Shown here piece after piece: positions 46,692 to 57,595 of a stretch of 64,000 bases of DNA. The notes under the pieces were generated by a model, which had not been told where the DNA came from, made no database searches, and was given only the letters and a program-made list of their open reading frames with translations. How positions within the stretch are numbered: position 1 is the stretch's first letter; each line of letters begins with the position of its first letter. Position numbers and translations under genes: made by a program. The DNA is from Nocardia iowensis (GTDB lineage Bacteria > Actinomycetota > Actinomycetes > Mycobacteriales > Mycobacteriaceae): assembly GCF_019222765.1 (NCBI RefSeq), contig NZ_CP078145.1:2542001-2606000 (forward strand). Direction: 5' to 3'.

Positions 46692-49600
46692 CTACGCCGA
46701 GGCAGTGGTACCCGCTGACGCGGCCGCCAGCGTATGGGCTTCGAGCACGGACATTTTCGATCCCGCGGTATGTGCCGAGTCGAAGACGGTGTCGCCGAGT
46801 GCCGCCCGGACAGCCGCGGTCGGGCGGTCGATGTCCGGGCGTTCCGCGGGCAGCAAGGGCATGCCATTGGCTTCGCGGACCGCCTCCGCCGCACCGAGCA
46901 GCCGTGCGGCGGTGTCGAATTCGTCGAGCGCCGCGGCGGCCGCGGCAAGTCCGGCCAGGGCGAAGGCGGTATCGCGCGGTGCTTCGATGCGCATGGCTCC
47001 GTCGAGGGCGGTCAGGTGCATGGCGAAGGCGGCGGCGGGTTCGGCGCGTTGTTCGAGGAGGTAGCCGAGTTCGACCTGGACCATGGGGAGGAACAGCGGG
47101 GTTTCCTCGGCGTCGGGCCCGGCGAAGGCCAGCAGTTCGCGCAGGATATGTTCGGCGACATCGGGATTGCCGGTGCGGCGGGCGGTGAAGGCGAGGACGA
47201 CCGAGGCGAACAAGCGGGCGGGACCGTAGCCGTGTTCGGCGGCGACCTGCATGGCCTGTTCGCCGAGGGACTGGGCGCGATCGAACTCGGTGTGCTGCAT
47301 GGCGATCCAGCCGAGCCAGCACAGGTGGGTGCACACCTGGCCCCACAGCTCCAGTTCCCGCGCCAAACCCAATGCCTCGGCGTGGATGTCGGCGGCGCCG
47401 GACAGGTCGCCGACCAATTCGGCGAGGCCGCCGAGCCATTCGGCGGCTTGCAGCCTGCCCCAGCGGTCGTCGATCTCGGCGAACAGCCGCGCGGCAGCGC
47501 GAGCGTGCTGCTCGAGCGCCACCAGATCGACCCGGCTGTGTGAGGCCTTCGCTAAGGCGACGTGTCCGAGCGCGACACCCCAGCGATCGCCGAGCCGCTC
47601 GCACACCGGAAGTGCCCGGCGCACCAGGGCTTCCAGCTCTGGCAGGTCGCCCGACTCCAATGCGGAGAAGGCGAGGAACAGCTCGGCGCGCGCCCGCCCA
47701 GCCGGATCATCGACGGTGTTGTACAGCGCCGAGACCTCGCTGCGCCTGGCCGCGCCGTCGGTGAATTCGCCCTGTTGGAACGTGAACCCGAGTCGCCAGG
47801 CGAAGGCGGGCGCGCGCCGCAGCGCCGAACCACCCAGTGCCAGCGCGGCATCGAACCAGCGCCGCGCCTCGGTCAACCGCCCACGCAACAGCCAGTACCA
47901 GGCGAGTGCGTTCACCAGCCGCAATGCCTCGTCGGCGGCACCGGCTCGGACGAATCCATCCAGTGCCGCACGCAGATTCGCGGCCTCGGCATCCAGCCGA
48001 CGTAACCACCGCTGCTGATCCGCCCCGTGCAATTCGGGCCCCGCCCGCTCGGCCAGCGCCAGGTAATACCGATGATGCGCCCGATACACGGCCTCGAACT
48101 CGCCCGCTTCGGCCAGCCGATCCAGACTGAACGCCGCCACCGACTCGAGCAGCCGATACCGTCGCCCCACCGCCTGCACAAGGGACCGATCCACCAGCCG
48201 CGCAACAATATCGGCGACGTTCGACGAGTCAAGCTCTGTTGTGGCGCAGACATCTTCCGCGGCCGCCAACGTGCAGCCACCCGCGTGCACCGCCAGTCTG
48301 CGCAGCACGGCCTGCTCGGTCTCGTCGAGTAGGCCCCAGCTCCAGTCGATCATCGCGGTCAGTGTCTGCTGCCGTGGTGGCGCGCCACGGTGACCGGTGG
48401 CGAGCAGCCGGAATCGGTCGTCGAGGCGGGCGACCATCTCGTGGACGCCGAGCGCGCGCACGCGGGTCGCCGCCAATTCCAGGGCAAGCGGAATGCCGTC
48501 GAGCCTGCGGCACAGGGTCGCGACCGGTTCGGCGGTGTCGGCGTCGAGGACGAAGTCGCGGGCGCTCGCGCGGGCGCGAGTGACGAAAAGCTGTACCGCG
48601 CTGGCTTGTTCGAGGACGGTGACGTCCGCGTCAGGTACCGGCACCGCCAGCGGCCGCACCGCGACGACGTCCTCACCGGGCAGCCGCAGCTGCTCCTGAC
48701 TGGTGGCCAGGATGTGCAGGTTCGGTGCCGCACCGAGCAGCAATTCGGCGAGATCGGCGGCGTGCTCGACGACGTGTTCGCAGTTGTCCAGGACCAGCAG
48801 CACTTCCTGCTCGGCGAGCACCTCGCACAACAGCTCGGCCGGGTCGGTGCCGTCGGTGGCTCGGATGCCGAGCACCTGGGAGACCGCCTCGACGAGGAAG
48901 CTCGCTCCGTCGGCGGCGGTCGGTTGCAGTGGTGCCAACTCGACAAGCCAAGTGCCCTGCGGGAATCGGTCGGTCAACGTTGCCGCGGCGGCCAAGGCGA
49001 GCCGCGTCTTGCCGACCCCGCCGGGGCCGGTCAGCGTGACGAGCCGGGCCGCGCCGACGGCACGACGGAGCTCGGCGAGATCGTCCTCGCGACCGATGAG
49101 TTCGGTGCGCTGCGCGGGAATGTTCGAACTGCGCCGCCGCAGCACGGTTTCCGGCCGGGATGCGGCCAGTTCCAAGTCCTGGCCGAGGATCGACCGGTGC
49201 AACGCCACCAGCTCGGGACTCGGGTCGAGGCCGAGCTCGTCGGCGAGCTGCCTGCGCAGGTCTTCGTAGCTGTCCAGCGCTTCCGCCTGCCGACCCGCGC
49301 CGTACAGCGCGCGCAATTGGGCGGCGCGAAGTCGTTCGCGCAGTGGATGTTCGGCGACGACCGTGGCGAGATCACTGGCGACGTCGCGGTATTCGCCCAG
49401 CGAGAGCCGCGCCTCGGCGAGCTCTTCCACCGCGACGACGCGTTGTTCTTCCAGTTGCGCGATGGCGGGCTGAGCGAAGGCGGCGTCGCGGAAGTCGGCG
49501 AACGCGGGACCGCGCCACAAGCCGAGCGCTTCGGTGAGCGCGCGGGCCCGGTCGGTCGGCTCGGTCGTCTCCCGCGCGGTTGCCACCAGCGCGCGAAACC

Positions 49601-49907
49601 GCAGTGCGTCGAGTGCGGTGGTGGCGAGCCGGTAGCCGGGCGGTGGCGAGACCACCAGATCACGGCCGCCGGGTTCGGCGTCTTCCAGTGCCCGGCGCAG
49701 CTGGGATGCCTTGGCGGCGAGGGTGCCCGCCGGATTGCCGGGCGGATCGTCGGCCCAGATGTCATCGATGAGCCGGTCGCCCGATACCGGCTGTCCGGCG
49801 CTGACGAGCAGGTCGGCCAGCAGCGCGCGCACCTTGGCGCCGGGGATCGGCACGACGGTGCCCGAGTCCGTCCAGACCGTCAACGGACCGAGCACACCGA
49901 AACGCAT
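46692..49907 (-). CDS. SARP-type regulator with NB-ARC ATPase and TPR region
   Basis: A 1071-residue AfsR-like regulator. The N-terminus (about 1-90) is a winged-helix OmpR-like DNA-binding domain (MRFGVLGPLTVW), followed by a BTAD domain (about 95-245), an NB-ARC/AAA module with Walker A GPGGVGKT near 295 and Walker B VLLVLDNCEHV near 370, and a long helical TPR-like C-terminus. Such proteins activate nearby genes or secondary metabolism in response to an ATP switch. It is divergent from the hydrolase-reductase pair at 50023, its most likely target; no biosynthetic cluster is present. Confidence 0.93.
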   Translation of the reverse strand: MRFGVLGPLTVWTDSGTVVPIPGAKVRALLADLLVSAGQPVSGDRLIDDIWADDPPGNPAGTLAAKASQLRRALEDAEPGGRDLVVSPPPGYRLATTALDALRFRALVATARETTEPTDRARALTEALGLWRGPAFADFRDAAFAQPAIAQLEEQRVVAVEELAEARLSLGEYRDVASDLATVVAEHPLRERLRAAQLRALYGAGRQAEALDSYEDLRRQLADELGLDPSPELVALHRSILGQDLELAASRPETVLRRRSSNIPAQRTELIGREDDLAELRRAVGAARLVTLTGPGGVGKTRLALAAAATLTDRFPQGTWLVELAPLQPTAADGASFLVEAVSQVLGIRATDGTDPAELLCEVLAEQEVLLVLDNCEHVVEHAADLAELLLGAAPNLHILATSQEQLRLPGEDVVAVRPLAVPVPDADVTVLEQASAVQLFVTRARASARDFVLDADTAEPVATLCRRLDGIPLALELAATRVRALGVHEMVARLDDRFRLLATGHRGAPPRQQTLTAMIDWSWGLLDETEQAVLRRLAVHAGGCTLAAAEDVCATTELDSSNVADIVARLVDRSLVQAVGRRYRLLESVAAFSLDRLAEAGEFEAVYRAHHRYYLALAERAGPELHGADQQRWLRRLDAEAANLRAALDGFVRAGAADEALRLVNALAWYWLLRGRLTEARRWFDAALALGGSALRRAPAFAWRLGFTFQQGEFTDGAARRSEVSALYNTVDDPAGRARAELFLAFSALESGDLPELEALVRRALPVCERLGDRWGVALGHVALAKASHSRVDLVALEQHARAAARLFAEIDDRWGRLQAAEWLGGLAELVGDLSGAADIHAEALGLARELELWGQVCTHLCWLGWIAMQHTEFDRAQSLGEQAMQVAAEHGYGPARLFASVVLAFTARRTGNPDVAEHILRELLAFAGPDAEETPLFLPMVQVELGYLLEQRAEPAAAFAMHLTALDGAMRIEAPRDTAFALAGLAAAAAALDEFDTAARLLGAAEAVREANGMPLLPAERPDIDRPTAAVRAALGDTVFDSAHTAGSKMSVLEAHTLAAASAGTTASA

Positions 49908-50022
49908 ACGGGCAGCTTAGCGACGCCGTCGCCGAGCGGAATCGGACCGTAAACAAACCGGAAGGTGCCCCGGCCAGAGTTGGTCACAACACGGAACCAA
50001 CCCCAGCACAAGGAGCACCGAC

Positions 50023-50931
50023 ATGAAACTCACCACCGTCTTCGCCGCCGCCGCACTCGCCGCGACCGCCCTGCTGTCCGGCTGCGGATCCGCCGACGAG
50101 ACCACGAAGTCCGAGCCCGCCAATCCCGGTGCCTACGCCGACGTGAACGGCCTGCACATGTACTACGAGGTGCACGGCGCCCCGACCCAGCAGCCGCCGC
50201 TGGTATTGCTGCACGGCGCGCTGTCCGGCATCGGCACCGACTTCGGCCAGCTCATCCCGGAACTGTCCAAGACCCGCCAGGTGATCGCCGTGGAACAGCA
50301 GGCGCACGGTCGCACCGCCGACATCGACCGTCCGCTGCGCACCCCGCAGATGGCCGAGGACACCGTGGCGCTGCTGCGCACCCTCGGCGTGCAGCGCGCC
50401 GACGTGCTCGGCTACAGCATGGGTGCCGGTGTCGCCCTGCAGATTTCGCTCAACCATCCGGACCTGGTGCGCAAGCAGATCCTGGCCGCGGGCGGGCTCG
50501 ACGCGAGCGCGATGCACCCCGGTCTGCTGGACGGCATCGCCGACCTGAAGCCCGAACACCTGCACGGTTCGCCGTTCCACGACGACTACCTGAAGAACGC
50601 CCCACGCCCGGAAGACTTCCCGCGGCTGGTCGACCGGGTTCGGGAGCACGACCAGAACGCGATCCCGGCGGTGCCCGCGGACGCGGCGCGCCAGATCAAG
50701 GCACCGACGCTGACCGTGATCGGTGATTCCGACATCGTCCGGCCCGAGCACGCGGTCGAGATGTTCCGGCTGTTCGGCGGCGGCATCATGGGCGACACCC
50801 CGGAAGGTCTGCCGAACTCGCAGCTGGCCATCCTGCCCGGCACCTCGCACATCACCCTGGTGCACCGTCCCGAATTGCTGCTGCCGATGATCCCGGCCTT
50901 CCTCGACGCCCCGATCAAGGACGCCCGATGA
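50023..50931 (+). CDS. Alpha/beta hydrolase lipoprotein
   Basis: A 302-residue hydrolase exported as a lipoprotein (lipidated C21 in LLSGC). The fold is clear: oxyanion loop LLHGAL, nucleophile S132 in GYSMGAG, acid in GDSDIV and catalytic histidine in GTSHITL. The substrate is unknown; the [14 protein letters not shown] start is typical of esterase/haloperoxidase-like members. ATG 50023 follows AAGGAG. ATGA overlap with the next gene. Confidence 0.9.
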   Translation: MKLTTVFAAAALAATALLSGCGSADETTKSEPANPGAYADVNGLHMYYEVHGAPTQQPPLVLLHGALSGIGTDFGQLIPELSKTRQVIAVEQQAHGRTADIDRPLRTPQMAEDTVALLRTLGVQRADVLGYSMGAGVALQISLNHPDLVRKQILAAGGLDASAMHPGLLDGIADLKPEHLHGSPFHDDYLKNAPRPEDFPRLVDRVREHDQNAIPAVPADAARQIKAPTLTVIGDSDIVRPEHAVEMFRLFGGGIMGDTPEGLPNSQLAILPGTSHITLVHRPELLLPMIPAFLDAPIKDAR

Positions 50932-51509
50932 CCGACGACCGATTGCGGGTGGCACTGATCGTCGGCAGCACCCGCACCGGGCGGTTCGGGCCCACCGTGG
51001 CCGACTGGTTCGCCGGTCGGCTGCGGCGCCGCGATCTCGACCTGGACCGCATCGACCTCGCCACCGCCGGACTGCCCGACCAACTGACCGGCCACGACGA
51101 ACCGGCCCCCGCCGCCGTGCGGCAACTCGGCGACCGGCTGACCGCCGCCGACGCCTTCGTCGTGGTCACCCCCGAATACAACCGCAGCTTCCCGGCGGCG
51201 GTGAAAAACGCCATCGACTGGTTCGACACCGAATGGGCAGCCAAACCGGTCACCGTCGTCGGCTACGGCAGCGACGCCGACGGTGGTCACGCCGCCGCCC
51301 AGTTACGTCAGGTATTCGGCGAACTGAACGCCGTCCCCATCCGCCGCACCGTCACCATCGCCAAGGCATGGCAGCGCTTCGCCGCCGACGGCAGCTGGCC
51401 CCGCCGCGACCCCGAACTAGAAGAAGCCGTCAACGGCCTACTCGACCAACTCCTCTGGTGGGCCACCGCCCTACGCACCGCCCGCACCACCACCCCCTTC
51501 GTGCGATAA
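50928..51509 (+). CDS. NADPH-dependent FMN reductase
   Basis: A 193-residue flavodoxin-like reductase. [18 protein letters not shown] binds the FMN phosphate and [20 protein letters not shown] is the second flavin loop of the NADPH_red (Pfam FMN_red) family. It reduces FMN, quinones or azo dyes with NAD(P)H. It is translationally coupled (ATGA) to the hydrolase lipoprotein and probably under the divergent SARP regulator. Confidence 0.9.
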   Translation: MTDDRLRVALIVGSTRTGRFGPTVADWFAGRLRRRDLDLDRIDLATAGLPDQLTGHDEPAPAAVRQLGDRLTAADAFVVVTPEYNRSFPAAVKNAIDWFDTEWAAKPVTVVGYGSDADGGHAAAQLRQVFGELNAVPIRRTVTIAKAWQRFAADGSWPRRDPELEEAVNGLLDQLLWWATALRTARTTTPFVR

Positions 51510-51543
51510 CTGAAGGCCTGGTGGGGCCGCGTCAGCCAGGTCG

Positions 51544-51579
51544 TTGCTACGACTGTAGCGAAGCGCTACAGTCGTAGCA
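51544..51579 (+). promoter_or_regulatory. vapBC promoter inside a perfect 15-bp inverted repeat
   Basis: GCTACGACTGTAGCG (51546-51560) and its exact reverse complement (51564-51578) are 3 nt apart and end at the base before the antitoxin ATG. TTGCTA (51544-51549) and TACAGT (51567-51572) are 17 nt apart, with the ATG 6 nt after the -10, so the transcript is probably leaderless and the operator covers the promoter. This fits repression by the antitoxin-toxin complex. Confidence 0.8.
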
Positions 51580-51833
51580 TGACAGCTCTGCCCGCCCGTG
51601 ATCTCCGCAATCACACCGCGGAGATCCTCCGACGGGTCGAAGCCGGAGAAGAGATCGAAATCCTGAAGGACAACCGTCCGGTGGCGAAGATCATCCCGCT
51701 ACCTCGGCGGAGGCAATGGATTCCGGCGTCGGAAATAGTCAAGGAACTGGTCCGGCTCGGGCCGGATAGCACGGGTCTCAGCGAAGAGTTGCGCGAAACC
51801 CTGACCGAGACAACGGATGACCTGCGGTGGTGA
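51579..51833 (+). CDS. Antitoxin, Phd/YefM-type
   Basis: An 84-residue antitoxin. The N-terminus (LPARDLRNHTAEILRRVEAGEEIEI, then DNRPVAKIIPL) is the Phd/YefM DNA-binding fold; the C-terminal part (about 45-84) is the acidic tail that wraps the toxin. It should neutralise the PIN toxin and repress the shared promoter through the palindrome at 51546-51578. Confidence 0.9.
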   Translation: MTALPARDLRNHTAEILRRVEAGEEIEILKDNRPVAKIIPLPRRRQWIPASEIVKELVRLGPDSTGLSEELRETLTETTDDLRW

Positions 51834-52222
51834 ACGCTGAGCAGGCGCTGGCTGATACCTCTGTTTTCATCGGCTTGGAAGCGGAACGCTTCGATCCGGC
51901 GCTGATCGAGGGATATGAGTGGGGCGTCTCAGTGATCACCTTGGGTGAACTGCGCTTGGGCGTTCTTCATGCGACCGATCCGGAGTCGGCGGCGCGACGG
52001 CTGTCGACATACCAGCTGGCGCAACGGTTTCAGCCGTTGGAAGTAGACGAAACAGTCGCCGAGCATTGGGCGCTGCTCGTCTCGCGCTTGCGGGCGGCCG
52101 GACGCAAAGTGCCGATAAATGACAGCTGGATCGCGGCCACCGCAATGGCCTACAACATCCCCATCGTGACCCAGGATGGCGATTACGCTGCCATGACGGA
52201 TTTGCGGATCATCAAGCTCTGA
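51827..52222 (+). CDS. vapC: VapC-type PIN-domain toxin ribonuclease
   Basis: A 131-residue PIN-domain endoribonuclease. The first acidic residue is in LADTSVFIGLE, the second in VSVITLGELRLG, and the third and fourth in INDSWIAATAMAYNIPIVTQDGDY, all normal for VapC, so the toxin looks intact. VapC proteins cut initiator tRNA or rRNA. GTG 51827 or 51830 (the latter in a GTGA with the antitoxin stop) starts translation. Confidence 0.92.
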   Translation: MVNAEQALADTSVFIGLEAERFDPALIEGYEWGVSVITLGELRLGVLHATDPESAARRLSTYQLAQRFQPLEVDETVAEHWALLVSRLRAAGRKVPINDSWIAATAMAYNIPIVTQDGDYAAMTDLRIIKL

Positions 52223-52238
52223 CATGTGTTCGGCAGGC

Positions 52239-52281
52239 GGCGGACCCGGTCCCCCTCATCGTTGCGGTGGCCGGGTCCGCC
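52239..52281. terminator. Hairpin terminator, copy 1 of a repeated element
   Basis: GGCGGACCCGG pairs with CCGGGTCCGCC around a 21-nt loop containing TCCCCCTCATCG. It lies between the convergent vapC and esterase genes. The same stem and loop sequence recurs at 53366-53414. Confidence 0.75.
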
Positions 52282-52368
52282 GATGTGGGGTTACCCCTTG
52301 GTGATTGGTTGGGAAACCTCGGGGGTGGGCGGGGGATCTTGTGGGGCGCTGCGGGGTTCGGTGCGGGG

Positions 52369-53349
52369 CTAGCAGGCTTGGTGGGGTGGGGGCATGCGGT
52401 GGGCGAGTAGGAATCGCATCAGGTTGCGTTGGATTTCGATGCCGATATCCCGCTGGACCAGGGCTGCGCCGATGGCGTGCTCGGCGAGCAGGGGGGTGGT
52501 GAACTGGGCCAGTTCACAGCCTCGCGGGCTGGCGTAGTGCTCGACGGTGAGTGGGATCGGTAAGCCCTCGCCGGGAACGAGAACTTGCACGCCGGTCGGG
52601 AGTGTCGGCGCCGAACCCGGATCGGCGAGATTGTCGGCCTCCAGCCACTGGTTGAGGTTCGCCCGCCCGATCACGATCGTGCTGATCTGGTCGAAGAGGG
52701 TCTGCAGGAAGTAGGTGGGCATCGGACGGGCGCGTGGGCCCATCGCGTCGATGATGACCTGGCCGTCGAGTTGGGTTCGGTACGGTGCGCCCGCCATCGG
52801 TGCGATAGCCGCGTACAGGTCCGGGTAGGTGGCGCCGAGATTGGTCGTGGTCGCGCCGCCCGCGGAGTACCCACCGAGGTAGACGCGGGAACGATCGAGT
52901 CCCAGCTCATCGATCACCGTGCTGGTGATGCCAGCGATAATGGACGGCTCGCCCTGGCCGCGCTCGCGATGCTCGGGTTTGTCCCAGTTCCAGCACAGTT
53001 GCTTGTTCGACGCCCGGTCTTGCAGCGGATACGCGAGGACGAAACCCATCTCGTCGGCGACCCTGGTGAGCGAGAAGCCGGTCGGCTCGGGGTAGGCGAT
53101 CAAATCGTCGCACCCGTGCAGGTACACCATCAAGGGTCTGCCCACAGTCCCGCCGGGCGGCAGATGCAGGTAGTAGCAGCGGGTCCCGGCGGCATTGGTG
53201 TAGCAGCGCCTGTCGAGCTGCGCTTGCGCCTGCGGCGCGCCGGTCAGCAGACAGGCGGCAATCAGCAGGGCAGCGCCGAGGACGGCGGAGAGGCGGAGCG
53301 CGGTGACTCGCACGCTGGCAGCATAACCGCCCATCGATCCGGCGGACAT
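52369..53349 (-). CDS. Secreted PHB-depolymerase/LpqC-like esterase
   Basis: A 326-residue secreted serine hydrolase of the CE1/polyhydroxybutyrate depolymerase family. A signal peptide (hydrophobic core LSAVLGAALLIAACLL) is followed by the mature domain with YLHLPPGG, MVYLHGCDD (oxyanion loop), the nucleophile elbow GGYSAGGAT and a late histidine (VEHYASP). Six cysteines suggest disulfides. The start is uncertain: ATG 53349, ATG 53334 or GTG 53313. The substrate is likely a polyester or ester. Confidence 0.82.
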   Translation of the reverse strand: MSAGSMGGYAASVRVTALRLSAVLGAALLIAACLLTGAPQAQAQLDRRCYTNAAGTRCYYLHLPPGGTVGRPLMVYLHGCDDLIAYPEPTGFSLTRVADEMGFVLAYPLQDRASNKQLCWNWDKPEHRERGQGEPSIIAGITSTVIDELGLDRSRVYLGGYSAGGATTTNLGATYPDLYAAIAPMAGAPYRTQLDGQVIIDAMGPRARPMPTYFLQTLFDQISTIVIGRANLNQWLEADNLADPGSAPTLPTGVQVLVPGEGLPIPLTVEHYASPRGCELAQFTTPLLAEHAIGAALVQRDIGIEIQRNLMRFLLAHRMPPPHQAC

Positions 53350-53365
53350 GCCCTCGATTCCCTGG

Positions 53366-53414
53366 GCGACGGACCCGTCCCCTCATCGCCATTACGGGTG
53401 GCCGGGTCCGTCGC
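53366..53414. terminator. Hairpin terminator, copy 2 of a repeated element
   Basis: A perfect 12-bp stem, GCGACGGACCCG with CGGGTCCGTCGC, and a 25-nt loop that shares TCCCCTCATCG and GGTGGC with copy 1. It lies just after the acs stop on the - strand. Confidence 0.75.
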
Positions 53415-53424
53415 GGGGCGGGAG

Positions 53425-55371
<1,947 letters not shown>

Positions 55372-55437
55372 GCGATATCTCCTAACGAGAGAACAAATGG
55401 ACTGAAATCATCGGGGCGGGTGACTACCCGGCAGCGA

Positions 55438-57075
55438 TCAGTGCACCACCGCCTTCTCGGCGCCGACGCCGGTCAGCGAACGCACCTCCATCTCGGCGGC
55501 CTTGGCCGGGTTCTCGTCGGCCTTGCCGAGCAGCGTTCCGACGATGCCGAGCACGAAAGCCAGTGGAATGGACACGATTCCGGGGTTGGACAGCGGGAAC
55601 CAGTCGAAATCGAAGCTGGACAGCATCGAGGTCTTGGTGCCCGACACCGCGGGGGAGAAGACGATCAGCACGATGGTGGAAATGAGCCCGCCGTACATGG
55701 AGAACAGCGCGCCGGTGGTGTTGAACCGCTTCCAGAACAGCGAGTACACGATCGTCGGCAGGTTCGCCGCCGCCGCCACCGCGAACGCCAGTGCCACCAG
55801 GAACGCGATGTTCTGGCCGTTGGCGAGAATACCGAGGCCGATCGCGAGCGCGCCGATCACCAGCGCGGTGATCCTGGACACCCGCACCTGCTTGGCGTCA
55901 TCGACCTTGCCGCGCTTGATGACTCCGGCATAGATGTCGTGCGCGAACGAGGTCGCCGCGGTGATGGTGAGCCCGGCGACCACCGCGAGGATGGTGGCGA
56001 ACGCCACCGCGGAGATGATGCCGAGCAGGATGACGCCACCGAGTTCGAACGCCAGCAGCGGCGCCGCCGAGTTCTGTCCGCCTGCCGCGGCCAGAATCCG
56101 GTCCGGGCCGACGATCGCGGCGGCACCGTAGCCGAGCACCAGGGTGAACAGGTAGAACGCACCGATCAGCCCGATCGCCCACACAACTGATCGGCGCGCC
56201 TCCTTCGCGGTCGGCACCGTGTAGAAGCGCATCAGCACGTGCGGGAGACCCGCGGTGCCGAGCACCAGCGCCAGACCGAGAGACAGGAAGTTGATCTTCG
56301 AGGTGGCGCTGCCGCCGTACTGCGCGCCGGGCGCGAGCACGTCACGGGCGGCCACGCCCTTGTTCGTCGACTCGGACACGTGCTGCTGCGCCGAGCCGAG
56401 AATGTCGGAGAGGTTGAAGCCGAATTTGGCGAACACCATGACCGTCATCAGTCCGGCGCCCGCGATCAGCAGCACGGCCTTGATGATCTGCACCCATGTG
56501 GTGCCCTTCATGCCGCCGACCAGCACATACACGATCATCAGCACGCCGACCACGGCGATCACGATGGACTGCCCGGTCTTGTCGGAGATGTCGAGCAGCA
56601 GCGCGACCAGGCCACCGGCGCCCGCCATCTGCGCCAGCAGATAGAACAGCGACACCGCGAGGGTGGTCAACGCCGCGGCGGTGCGCACCGGCCCCTGCTT
56701 GAGCCGGAAGCTCAGCACATCGGCCATGGTGAATTTGCCGGTGTTCCTGAGCATTTCGGCGACAAGCAGCAGCGCGACGAGCCAGGCGACCAGGAATCCG
56801 ATGGAGTACAGGAACCCGTCGTAGCCGTACACCGCGATGGCGCCTGCGATGCCGAGAAAGCTTGCGGCAGAAAGGTAGTCGCCCGCGATGGCGATGCCGT
56901 TCTGCGGGCCGGAGAAGCCGCGTCCGCCGGTGAAGAAGTCGGCGGCGGTGGCATTGCTGCGGCTGGCCCGGATCACCACGACCATGGTGATCGCGACGAA
57001 GACACCGAAGATGGCCATGTTGGCCACCGGATTGCCGACGGCCGCGCCCGCGGCGTAAATGCTGACGTGATTCAC
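55438..57075 (-). CDS. Acetate/monocarboxylate:cation symporter (ActP/MctC-like)
   Basis: A 545-residue SSS-family permease with about 13 helices. GPQNGIAIAGDYLSAASFLGIAG and LGTAGLPHVLMRFYTV are diagnostic of the ActP/MctC group, which imports acetate, propionate and pyruvate. A DUF485 partner directly upstream (GTGA overlap) and acs downstream fit this role. It is the corynebacterial cg0952-mctC arrangement. Confidence 0.93.
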   Translation of the reverse strand: MNHVSIYAAGAAVGNPVANMAIFGVFVAITMVVVIRASRSNATAADFFTGGRGFSGPQNGIAIAGDYLSAASFLGIAGAIAVYGYDGFLYSIGFLVAWLVALLLVAEMLRNTGKFTMADVLSFRLKQGPVRTAAALTTLAVSLFYLLAQMAGAGGLVALLLDISDKTGQSIVIAVVGVLMIVYVLVGGMKGTTWVQIIKAVLLIAGAGLMTVMVFAKFGFNLSDILGSAQQHVSESTNKGVAARDVLAPGAQYGGSATSKINFLSLGLALVLGTAGLPHVLMRFYTVPTAKEARRSVVWAIGLIGAFYLFTLVLGYGAAAIVGPDRILAAAGGQNSAAPLLAFELGGVILLGIISAVAFATILAVVAGLTITAATSFAHDIYAGVIKRGKVDDAKQVRVSRITALVIGALAIGLGILANGQNIAFLVALAFAVAAAANLPTIVYSLFWKRFNTTGALFSMYGGLISTIVLIVFSPAVSGTKTSMLSSFDFDWFPLSNPGIVSIPLAFVLGIVGTLLGKADENPAKAAEMEVRSLTGVGAEKAVVH

Positions 57076-57428
57076 GCCTGGCCTCCCTCTAGCCGGTTAC
57101 GGATGGCCGCCGCGCGCGGATCCAGCTCGCGGTTGGCGAACCGGACGTAGAGCGCGGTGATGGCGAAGGTGGAGACGAACTGGCCGAGGCCGAGCAGCAA
57201 TCCGACATTGATGTTGCCGAAGACCTTGTGCGCCATGAAGTCGTGCGCGTAGGCGCCGAGCAGCACATAGCTGACGTACCACAGCAGGAACAGCGCGGTC
57301 ATCGGAAATACGAAGCGGCGCAGCCGCGTTCGCAGCTCTTGGAACTCCGGGCTGGCCTGCACTTCGACGAATTCGTCTGCACTCGGCGTGCGCCGGGGGG
57401 CGCTGCCGTCGAGTTCTGTACTTGTCAT
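57072..57428 (-). CDS. DUF485 membrane protein, symporter partner
   Basis: A 118-residue DUF485 protein with two helices (about 43-62 and 78-98). LRRFVFPMTALFLLWYVSYVLLGAYA is cut by the usual conserved positions. The family always accompanies ActP/MctC-type symporters; its exact role is unknown. ATG 57428 has AGGA upstream; ATG 57449 adds seven residues. GTGA overlap with the symporter. Confidence 0.9.
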   Translation of the reverse strand: MTSTELDGSAPRRTPSADEFVEVQASPEFQELRTRLRRFVFPMTALFLLWYVSYVLLGAYAHDFMAHKVFGNINVGLLLGLGQFVSTFAITALYVRFANRELDPRAAAIRNRLEGGQA

Positions 57429-57595
57429 GGTCGTCCTAGCTTGTGACATGGCTTACTTGCTGAGCACCGTAGCCAGGCCCCGCGCGGAAATGAGGCTGTG
57501 GTGTGGGTCACTCCGGGAAGGCGGCCCATTGTGCGGTGAACGGTCGGTGTGACGCGACGAGCGGTCGGGCTCGATCCGTGTCGGCGCCAGACGAG

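Noticed and set aside
45311..47188. 625-codon + strand frame over the exporter and regulator 3' ends
   Set aside because: Out of frame with the Cmx-like gene, which has clear membrane helices; Arg-rich low-complexity translation.
52290..52320. Remnant gene end (PITKG-stop on the - strand) near the vapC terminator
   Set aside because: The GTTACCC similarity to the acs end is limited to a few bases; no upstream coding remnant continues it.
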